From Planctomycetota bacterium (GTDB lineage: Bacteria; Planctomycetota; Phycisphaerae; Sedimentisphaerales; Anaerobacaceae): a stretch of 5,568 bases of DNA. The stretch covers positions 63,789 to 69,356 of the forward strand of contig CP070830.1 of NCBI GenBank assembly GCA_020344865.1, read 5' to 3'. The translations under genes were made by a program, and so were the position numbers. Numbering within the stretch: the stretch's first letter is position 1; each line of letters begins with the position of its first letter. Of this stretch, positions 1-5,095 are shown in pieces. The notes beneath the pieces are model-generated. The model saw only the letters and a program-made list of their open reading frames with translations, had not been told where the DNA came from and ran no database searches.

Positions 1-68
1 AAAGAAAATCATCGTTATTAAGTCCCGATTGGTCAACGTAGTCATTTAGTCAGGGGAATCGTTAGTTG

Positions 69-596
69 ATGTGTGTCGAGATTGAAGCAAAGCTGAAGGT
101 TGATTCGCTGCAGGAAATAGCGGACAAGCTTAATGCGCTCGGTGCCGAATTCCTCCAGGAGCAGATGCAGACGGATTATTATTTTGATGATGCAAATAGG
201 ACATTGACAAAGGCCGACACGTGTCTTCGGCTGCGGCGACAACGGGCGGGCGAAACCGAGAGCCTGTTTCTGACGTATAAGGGCGCAAAAGAAAAAGACG
301 AGTTTAAAAAGAGGCAGGAGATAGAGATTGAAGTTACCAACGCTGATTCGGTTGAAAAGCTGTTGTCGGCAATCGGCTACAGCAGGGCGTTGGTTGTTGA
401 GAAGAAGCGCCGGGTCTGGCGGTTTTGTAGCTGCAGCGTTGCACTGGATGAATTGCCTTCCCTTGGTAATTTCGTGGAGATAGAGGGGCCCGACAGCCAG
501 ACAATAACTGATGTCCAGGGAAAATTGGAACTGGCAGAGCTGTCGCACATCCCCAGAAGTTACGCATCTTTGATGGCCGAGAAGATAGCTCACTAA
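69..596 (+). CDS. CYTH-domain protein, class IV adenylate cyclase (CyaB)-like
   Basis: This 175-residue protein has the features of the CYTH superfamily (class IV adenylyl cyclases, thiamine and inorganic triphosphatases), a cytoplasmic tunnel-fold family that binds triphosphates through charged residues and divalent metal. The N-terminal signature EIEAK is at residues 4-8, followed by the basic strand LRLRR (53-57), LTYKG (68-72), KRQEIEIEV (81-89), EKKRRVW (111-117) and the acidic strand LDELPSLGNFVEIEG (about 126-140). The DYYFDD and GNFVEIEG wording is closest to the CyaB branch, so cAMP synthesis from ATP is possible, but a triphosphatase role cannot be excluded. The length is normal for a single-domain member. 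I chose ATG 69 over the in-frame TTG at 66 because the signature then starts at residue 4, as usual, and AGGGGA (52-57) lies 11 bases upstream. It is the first gene of the plus-strand cluster, 16 bases before the lipid kinase gene. Confidence 0.88.
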   Translation: MCVEIEAKLKVDSLQEIADKLNALGAEFLQEQMQTDYYFDDANRTLTKADTCLRLRRQRAGETESLFLTYKGAKEKDEFKKRQEIEIEVTNADSVEKLLSAIGYSRALVVEKKRRVWRFCSCSVALDELPSLGNFVEIEGPDSQTITDVQGKLELAELSHIPRSYASLMAEKIAH

Positions 597-612
597 AGTG
601 TAGAGCCGAGAC

Positions 613-1557
613 ATGAAACCTGATGATGGTTATATTGCCTATATCGTAAACCCCAAGTCCGGGGCAAGAAGCACCAAACTGACCGGGCGACAGTTTGAAG
701 AGTACCTCGTCAAGAAAGGTTTTCAGGTCAGGGTCTCTCTGACTACTTCCTTGGAGAATGCCTGCGAATTAGCCACTGAAGCTGCAGTTGATTATGACTG
801 TGCGATGGTTGTTGTTGTTGGTGGGGACGGTACCGTCAGAGAGGTTGCACACGGTCTCGAAGGTTCTGACAAACCGTTGTTGATAATACCTCACGGTACC
901 GAGAATTTGCTCGCAAACGAACTCGGTTTTGATGAAAAATTGAAAACGATAGTTAACACGTTTGAGGCGGGTTTCTCCCGGCCCCTCGATTTGGGAAGTG
1001 CAAATGGAAAATGTTTTACTTCCATAGCTGGTTTTGGTTTTGATGGCCAGGTGGTCAGGCGTGTCAGCCTGCAGCGGGAGGGCCATATAGATTACTTTGA
1101 CTACTTCTGGCCGATTTGGCGGACATTCTGGGAGTATAAGTTCAGCCCGGTAAGGGTAGAACTGGATGGCGAAGAGATTTTTAATGGTCGCGGCTTGGTT
1201 TTTGTTGGCAATATATCGAGATATGCCGTTGGGCTTCAGATATTGCATTATGCTGATTTCGGTGATGGGCTATTGGATGTGTGCATTTATAAATGTGCCT
1301 CGCGAGTCCGCTTACTGAAACATTCGTTGATGACCGTTTTCAAACAGCACGCCTTCGGTTCTGATGTTATTTATCGTCAGGGTAAAGATATATCGGTGAG
1401 TTCTGAAACCGCGGACATGGCCACGGAGATTGACGGTGACCCCGGTCCGGCTTTACCGGTGCAAATTAAGGTGATACCAAGGGCCGTTAATTGTCTCGTG
1501 CCGGAAGGCGCCAAGCCGGCCGGGATTAGGACAAGAATTGTAAGGGCCTTGGGATAA
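613..1557 (+). CDS. Diacylglycerol/lipid kinase family protein (YegS/DagK-like)
   Basis: This is a complete 314-residue lipid kinase of the DAGK catalytic-domain family (YegS, DgkB, sphingosine-kinase-like), which phosphorylates a lipid hydroxyl with ATP at the inner membrane face. The nucleotide-binding half shows NPKSG (13-17), the hallmark GGDGT (70-74) and PHGTENLLANELG (93-105), where members usually have a GTxN(D/L)hA pattern. The C-terminal beta-sandwich half shows GFGFDG (140-145), ADFGDGLLDV (214-223) and EIDGDP (272-277), which carry conserved acidic residues. There is no signal peptide or transmembrane segment. Length is typical (about 300). The ATG at 613 has only a weak upstream purine stretch, but NPKSG near residue 13 supports this start. 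The exact substrate (diacylglycerol, phosphatidylglycerol or another lipid) cannot be read from the sequence. Its position upstream of kdsA suggests, without proving, a membrane or envelope role. Confidence 0.9.
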   Translation: MKPDDGYIAYIVNPKSGARSTKLTGRQFEEYLVKKGFQVRVSLTTSLENACELATEAAVDYDCAMVVVVGGDGTVREVAHGLEGSDKPLLIIPHGTENLLANELGFDEKLKTIVNTFEAGFSRPLDLGSANGKCFTSIAGFGFDGQVVRRVSLQREGHIDYFDYFWPIWRTFWEYKFSPVRVELDGEEIFNGRGLVFVGNISRYAVGLQILHYADFGDGLLDVCIYKCASRVRLLKHSLMTVFKQHAFGSDVIYRQGKDISVSSETADMATEIDGDPGPALPVQIKVIPRAVNCLVPEGAKPAGIRTRIVRALG

Positions 1558-1581
1558 GAGATTGATTATTAGTGCCTGAAA

Positions 1582-1586
1582 AGAGG
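1582..1586 (+). promoter_or_regulatory. Ribosome binding site of kdsA
   Basis: The sequence AGAGG lies 8 bases upstream of the ATG at 1595. It supports that start, which gives KdsA a slightly long N-terminus. It is one of the few recognisable Shine-Dalgarno-like sites in the window. Confidence 0.5.
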
Positions 1587-1594
1587 TTCAAGGT

Positions 1595-2458
1595 ATGGGT
1601 AATACGAGTTTCACAATAGGCGATGGAAATGCCAAGAGCGGTCTATCAGCGCTGCCGCGTCCCGTAGAGATTGGCTTTGATGCGCCTTTGTTTTTAGTGG
1701 CAGGGCCGTGCGTTATTGAATCCGAGGAAATCTGTTTAGATATTGCGAAAAGACTTGTTGAAATAGGCAAAGCTGTCGGTGTGGGAATGGTCTTCAAGGC
1801 CAGTTTTGACAAGGCCAATCGGTCCAGTATATCGAGCTTCCGTGGTCCCGGTTTGGATGAGGGCTTGCGGATTCTTGCTGCCGTCCGGCGACAAACCGCT
1901 TTGCCAGTTCTGACCGACGTGCACGAGCCTGCTCAGGCTGCTGTTGCCGCCAGGGTCGTCGACTGTCTTCAGGTGCCCGCCTTTTTGTGTAGACAGACGG
2001 ATTTACTAAGTGCTTGTGCCCAAACGGGAACACCCGTAAATATAAAGAAAGGTCAGTTCCTCTCACCGCTCGAGATGAAAAATGCTGTTGAGAAGATTCG
2101 TGCCTGCGGCAACGATAAAATAATCCTTACTGAGCGAGGCACATTTTTCGGCTACAACCGGCTTGTAAATGATATGACGGCCATAGAGACTATGAAGCAG
2201 CTTGGCTGCCCTGTTCTTTTTGATGCTACGCACAGCACCCAGCAGCCCGGCGGGCTTGGTGATGCCAGTGCCGGCCGGAGGGAAATGGCCCCCATACTGG
2301 CAAAAGCAGCCGTTGCAGCCGGCGCAAACGGCCTTTTTATTGAGGTGCACCCGGAACCTGATAGGGCCAAATCAGATGGTGCCTGTATTATGCCTATCAA
2401 CTGGCTCGATGATTTACTCAAGGCCTGTAAACAGATATTCGAAATCGTACGCGGATAA
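1595..2458 (+). CDS. kdsA: 3-deoxy-8-phosphooctulonate synthase (KDO-8-P synthase)
   Basis: KdsA condenses phosphoenolpyruvate with D-arabinose 5-phosphate to give KDO 8-phosphate, the committed step towards the KDO sugar of lipopolysaccharide, in the cytosol. The 287-residue TIM-barrel protein shows the family blocks in order: AGPCVIES (36-43), KASFDKANRSS (68-78), SFRGPGLDEG (81-90), LTDVHE (106-111), FLCRQTDLL (130-138), NIKKGQFLSP (149-158), TERGTFFGYN (179-188), DATHSTQQPGG (210-220) and EVHPEPDRAKSDG (250-262). Cys39, His213, Glu250 and Asp261 match the four ligands of metal-dependent (class II, Aquifex-type) enzymes; the metal-independent E. coli type has Asn in place of the Cys. The N-terminus is about 28 residues longer than in the Aquifex enzyme, but similar in layout to the E. 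coli N-terminal beta-hairpin. No kdsB, kdsC, kdsD or lpx gene is nearby. It follows the lipid kinase by 37 bases and precedes the radical SAM gene by 5. Confidence 0.96.
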   Translation: MGNTSFTIGDGNAKSGLSALPRPVEIGFDAPLFLVAGPCVIESEEICLDIAKRLVEIGKAVGVGMVFKASFDKANRSSISSFRGPGLDEGLRILAAVRRQTALPVLTDVHEPAQAAVAARVVDCLQVPAFLCRQTDLLSACAQTGTPVNIKKGQFLSPLEMKNAVEKIRACGNDKIILTERGTFFGYNRLVNDMTAIETMKQLGCPVLFDATHSTQQPGGLGDASAGRREMAPILAKAAVAAGANGLFIEVHPEPDRAKSDGACIMPINWLDDLLKACKQIFEIVRG

Positions 2459-2463
2459 ATAGT

Positions 2464-3432
2464 GTGGCTGAGCAGCAGAAGTATTTATATGGGCCTGTCC
2501 CTTCCCGAAGATTAGGACGCAGTCTCGGCGTTGATATCATGCCGTTTAAGGTGTGCACCCTCGACTGTGTCTACTGCCAGCTCGGCAAAACTACAGAAAC
2601 AACCATCGAGAGAAAGGATTATGTTCCTGTTGATGCGGTTTTGGGCGAGTTGCAGGAGAAGTTGGCCGGCGGGCCGGAGACTGATTTTATAACTATCAGC
2701 GGTTCCGGCGAGCCCACCCTGCACTCCCGGCTCGGCGAGCTCATAGATGGCATAAAAAAGATTACTGAGATTCCTGTGGCCGTAATAACCAACGGTACGC
2801 TGCTGTACAGACAGGATGTGCGCGCCGACTGTGCAAAGGCCGATGTCGTCTTGCCTTCCTTAGATGCTGGTGACGAGCAGACTTTCCAGAAAATAAATCG
2901 TCCGCACTCAGAATTAAGCTTGGAGAAGCTGCTCGACGGTTTGTGCGCATTAAGGGAAGAATTTTCCGGCCGGCTTTGGCTTGAGGTGTTGCTTATCGAG
3001 GGTTTCAATACTGATAAGGCCCAAATTGACAAGATCGTGAATGCCGTAAAGCGTATCCGTCCTGACAAGATTCAACTCAACACGGCCGTGAGACCTGCCG
3101 CTGAACCTGATGTGAAAAAGGTCAACCGCGCAAAGCTGAAGGTTATTGCCCGGCAATTCGGCTGCAAATGTGAGGTTGTGGCCGATGCTTCCCCTCGTCG
3201 CTCTGTCAGCTCCCCCAACGGTAAGCAGCACGATGAATTAGCTGCCACCACAGAAGAGTATGCGGAAATCCTGCTATCGATGCTGAAACGCAGGCCTTGC
3301 TCGCTGGAAGACATCTGCACGGGCCTGGGTATGCGCCGCAACGAAGCCCTCAAGTATATCAATCATTTACAACGGCAGGGGGTTATCGATTTCGAGCAGA
3401 GGCGGGGAACTGTCTTCTTCAAGGCCAAGTAG
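2464..3432 (+). CDS. Radical SAM protein, COG0731-type, with C-terminal winged-helix-like region
   Basis: The 322-residue protein opens with YGPVPSRRLGRSLGVD (9-24) and then a radical SAM cluster motif with Cys31, Cys35 and Cys38 (CTLDCVYC), which would hold a [4Fe-4S] cluster for cleaving S-adenosylmethionine. TISGSGEPTLH (77-87) is the SAM-contacting region, and VITNGTLL continues the partial TIM barrel. This arrangement fits the COG0731 family, named after archaeal wyosine-tRNA enzymes. The bacterial members lack an established substrate, so I give no reaction. Residues about 262-322 look like a small winged-helix domain (CSLEDICTGLGMRRNEALKYIN as helix-turn-helix, then a hydrophobic wing). 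The start is GTG, 5 bases after the kdsA stop, with no strong ribosome binding site; this suggests translational coupling to kdsA. The conserved N-terminal motif supports the GTG. No obvious terminator follows the stop codon. Confidence 0.86.
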   Translation: MAEQQKYLYGPVPSRRLGRSLGVDIMPFKVCTLDCVYCQLGKTTETTIERKDYVPVDAVLGELQEKLAGGPETDFITISGSGEPTLHSRLGELIDGIKKITEIPVAVITNGTLLYRQDVRADCAKADVVLPSLDAGDEQTFQKINRPHSELSLEKLLDGLCALREEFSGRLWLEVLLIEGFNTDKAQIDKIVNAVKRIRPDKIQLNTAVRPAAEPDVKKVNRAKLKVIARQFGCKCEVVADASPRRSVSSPNGKQHDELAATTEEYAEILLSMLKRRPCSLEDICTGLGMRRNEALKYINHLQRQGVIDFEQRRGTVFFKAK

Positions 3433-3451
3433 AAGCAAAAAGCACCCCAAC

Positions 3452-3481
3452 TTGATAAATTCGTGTAAATTTGCTTATAAT
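3452..3481 (+). promoter_or_regulatory. Sigma-70-type promoter for the small-gene/xerC unit
   Basis: TTGATA at 3452-3457 matches five of six bases of the -35 consensus, and TATAAT at 3476-3481 matches the -10 consensus fully. The spacer is 18 bases. Transcription would start near 3488, leaving an untranslated leader of about 230 bases before the small gene at 3719. Both elements lie within the 3452-3488 inverted repeat, so a dimeric regulator binding there could block the promoter. The match is read from sequence; activity is inferred. Confidence 0.6.
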
Positions 3482-3488
3482 TTATCAA
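3452..3488. repeat. Perfect 10-bp inverted repeat overlapping a promoter
   Basis: TTGATAAATT (3452-3461) and AATTTATCAA (3479-3488) are exact reverse complements separated by 17 bases. A smaller AAATTT palindrome (3467-3472) sits almost at the same centre. No T-tract follows, so it does not look like a terminator. The left arm contains the -35 hexamer and the right arm overlaps the -10, an arrangement typical of operators. Confidence 0.6.
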
Positions 3489-3505
3489 CATTCGCCTTCA
3501 ATTTG

Positions 3506-3533
3506 TAAAGGCACCCGTCTTATTGGCCGATAA
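3506..3533 (+). promoter_or_regulatory. Sigma-28 (FliA)-like promoter element
   Basis: TAAA at 3506-3509 is followed after 16 bases by GCCGATAA at 3526-3533. The FliA/sigma-28 consensus is TAAA, about 15 bases, then GCCGATAA, so the -10 element matches fully and the spacing is one base long. The element is downstream of the sigma-70-like promoter on the same strand and would start transcripts near 3540. No flagellar gene is visible in this window, so the sigma factor assignment is inference. Confidence 0.35.
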
Positions 3534-3545
3534 AACCACTGTGAT

Positions 3546-3595
3546 AGCTTCCAAAGTACCGATTTTATTGCAATTTCAAACGAAATTTGGAAGTT
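3546..3595 (+). other. Leader stem-loop region with alternative hairpins
   Basis: CTTCCAAA (3548-3555) pairs perfectly with TTTGGAAG (3586-3593); a G-T and an A-T pair at 3546-3547/3594-3595 could extend the stem. Inside, AATTTC (3572-3577) pairs with GAAATT (3582-3587) around a four-base AAAC loop. The two stems share 3586-3587, so they partly compete. There is no T-tract after either. They may fold in the leader RNA from the upstream promoters, or be coincidental in AT-rich sequence. Confidence 0.3.
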
Positions 3596-3718
3596 TCTGC
3601 TTTAGTGAGCGGCTCTTAGACCGATAAGTAAGACAGGTGTTTGCAGGAATCCGGATAAGTCGAAGCCACATTGGAATCCTCGATGCCAGTATCAGGTAAC
3701 TAAAAAGCGCCTGAAACA

Positions 3719-3979
3719 ATGGAAAAAAAGAAACTACAGCTTGTTCTCAACAAAGGCACAGAGAAGTTTATATTTCGCTACGACTCCGGCTGTGAAGACC
3801 AACTTCTGGATGCCTTGACCGAACAGGCGAGGGATAAACAGACTGGTTTCGATTGGTTTGATGCGGCGGTGCTCAGTTTCAAGCTGACTCAATCACTTAT
3901 TGGTCAGGCAGACGAACTCCTCCGCGAAGGCAGCACCGGCAGAAGCCTAGATGCAAATGTGCAAATGCACACGAACTGA
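3719..3979 (+). CDS. Conserved-looking small hypothetical protein (86 aa) upstream of xerC
   Basis: I do not recognise a named family and assign no function. The 86-residue protein has a lysine-rich start, a hydrophobic/charged segment KFIFRYDSGCEDQLLDAL (16-33), an aromatic acidic block FDWFDAAVLS (44-53), then a helix-like stretch to about residue 70 and a polar tail. There is no signal peptide, membrane segment or metal-binding cysteine pattern; the single Cys is at 25. The compact alpha/beta look suggests a soluble cytoplasmic protein. ATG 3719 is the first start after an in-frame stop at 3701-3703; the upstream bases give only a weak ribosome site. It ends 23 bases before the preferred xerC start, so the two are probably one transcript driven from the intergenic promoters. 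Real coding is supported by protein-like composition, operon placement and the lack of a competing frame. I have a vague memory of similar proteins in planctomycetes, unverified here. Confidence 0.72.
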   Translation: MEKKKLQLVLNKGTEKFIFRYDSGCEDQLLDALTEQARDKQTGFDWFDAAVLSFKLTQSLIGQADELLREGSTGRSLDANVQMHTN

Positions 3980-4002
3980 TATGTTGAATGGGTAGATGTA
4001 TT

Positions 4003-5013
4003 ATGGAAGAAAGTGCGACCGTTCAAGAGTTTCTAAGTTATTTGAAGTTTGAAAAGCGGTTCTCGGAACACACCGCAAAGTGTTATGGCGCGGACCTAAG
4101 CCAGTTTGCCCAGTTCCTGGCAGACGGCTCTGGTGGCGCGCCGCACGAAGGGCACGTTTCGTTGGCTGGCGAGCAGGGGGGTACAGCCACTGCTGTCGCG
4201 ACACAGACAACGCCGAAGGTTGACCAGTTATTGCTCTCGGTCGATGTTAATTCCGTAAGAGCTTATCTCAACTTTCTCAATGAGCAGCAATATTCAAAGG
4301 CAACCATAGCGCGCAAACTGGCTACCTTGCGCAGCTTTTATAAGTTTCTCGTTAAGAGGAACCAACTCGCTGCCAACCCGGTTATGGCTATCAGAACGCC
4401 AAAGCAGGAGAAAAAGCTGCCTCAGTTTCTCGAGTATGAGCAAGTTAAGAGACTGCTTGAGACCCCCCCAACCGACAACTGGCTGGGTGCGAGAGACAGA
4501 GCTATTCTCGAGACGCTTTATAGCACCGGAATAAGGGTCAGTGAGCTTGTCGGGTTAAATATGGACGATGTTGACTTCTTGGGTGAAGTCGTACACGTCA
4601 GAGGAAAGGGCAAGAAGGAAAGAATCGCACCTATTAGCTCCTCCGCATTGCAGGTTATTCAGCACTATATGGAGTTTAGAAATAAAAAAGCACAGAGCTG
4701 TAATTTTGACTCCAAGGTGCTTTTCGTGAATAAGCACGGCAGGCGTCTGAGTACCCGCAGCGTCCGGCGCAAGATGGACAAATATCTCAAAATGGCCGGA
4801 CTCGACCCCTCAATCAGCCCGCACACCCTCCGTCATAGTTTCGCCACGCATATGTTAAACAACGGGGCGGACCTGCGGAGTGTCCAGGAGTTGCTTGGAC
4901 ATCAGTCCCTCTCGACGACTCAGGTTTACACCCATCTTACCACGAGAAAACTCAAAGAAGTCTACCAAAATGCGCACCCGAGGGAGGCTGAACCGGAGGA
5001 GAGCGGCTGGTAG
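4003..5013 (+). CDS. xerC: Tyrosine recombinase XerC-type
   Basis: This is a site-specific tyrosine recombinase of the XerC/XerD family, which acts at dif with a partner recombinase to resolve chromosome dimers. Read from ATG 4003 it has 336 residues (family usually about 295-310). The N-terminal SAM-like core-binding domain spans FLSYLKFEKRFSEHT to LRSFYKFLVKR. The catalytic domain has Arg178 (TGIRVSEL), Lys202 (RGKGKKER), His274 and Arg277 (HTLRHSFATH), His300 (LLGHQS) and the nucleophile Tyr309 (VYTHL), so it should be active. The ending VYQNAHPR is closer to XerC than XerD, though the two are hard to separate. The extra length is a Gly/Ala/Thr-rich linker of about 40 residues (about 40-80) between the early helices. 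An in-frame ATG at 3988 would add MGRCI; I prefer 4003 because the FLSYL helix then starts near residue 10, as in relatives, and GGGTAG (3990-3995) lies upstream. Confidence 0.93.
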   Translation: MEESATVQEFLSYLKFEKRFSEHTAKCYGADLSQFAQFLADGSGGAPHEGHVSLAGEQGGTATAVATQTTPKVDQLLLSVDVNSVRAYLNFLNEQQYSKATIARKLATLRSFYKFLVKRNQLAANPVMAIRTPKQEKKLPQFLEYEQVKRLLETPPTDNWLGARDRAILETLYSTGIRVSELVGLNMDDVDFLGEVVHVRGKGKKERIAPISSSALQVIQHYMEFRNKKAQSCNFDSKVLFVNKHGRRLSTRSVRRKMDKYLKMAGLDPSISPHTLRHSFATHMLNNGADLRSVQELLGHQSLSTTQVYTHLTTRKLKEVYQNAHPREAEPEESGW

Positions 5014-5044
5014 ATGGCCCTTTGGCGATGGTAATTAGACCACG

Positions 5045-5071
5045 AAGCCGGACTGATGTCCGGCTTTTTTT
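5045..5071 (+). terminator. Intrinsic terminator after xerC
   Basis: AAGCCGGAC (5045-5053) and GTCCGGCTT (5058-5066) form a perfect 9-bp GC-rich stem with a four-base TGAT loop, followed by a run of T to 5071. It lies 31 bases after the xerC stop. Read on the minus strand there is no T-run after the stem, so it should mainly stop plus-strand transcription, although it sits between two converging genes. Confidence 0.9.
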
Positions 5072-5095
5072 GTACGACGAGGGTTTACGTTTCTG

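Larger units (their letters stand above)
3433..3718. other. Non-coding intergenic region with promoters and a leader
   Basis: This 286-base gap is the only sizeable non-coding stretch in the window. It is AT-rich at its left end. It holds a sigma-70-like promoter within an inverted repeat, a sigma-28-like element, overlapping hairpins and three related CCG(G)ATAA words (3527-3533, 3621-3627, 3651-3658). The longest reading frames through it are under 50 codons, lack a convincing start and ribosome binding site, and resemble no protein family I know. No tRNA, terminator with a T-tract or known riboswitch consensus was recognised. Confidence 0.6.

Noticed and set aside
1..68. The end of an upstream gene
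   Set aside because: All three plus frames are open at the left edge and stop at 19-21, 39-41 or 47-49. The pieces are too short to tell whether any is coding.
42..614. Long minus-strand frame opposite the CYTH gene
   Set aside because: The plus-strand frame carries clear CYTH motifs in order. The minus-strand translation has no recognisable family and is a shadow.
3452..3488. A dif-like recombination site near xerC
   Set aside because: The arms are 10 bp with a 17-base centre, whereas dif has two 11-bp arms around 6 bp, and the arm sequences do not match known dif motifs. The promoter/operator reading explains it better.
3481..3627. A short open frame through the intergenic region (48 codons, possible TTG at 3523 or GTG at 3541)
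   Set aside because: It has no ribosome binding site and no protein-like motifs, and it overlaps the promoter and hairpin elements.
3634..3700. A c-di-GMP (GEMM) riboswitch, because of ACAGG and GAAGCCAC words
   Set aside because: The conserved GCAAA blocks and paired stems of the GEMM consensus are missing; the likeness is only a few short words.
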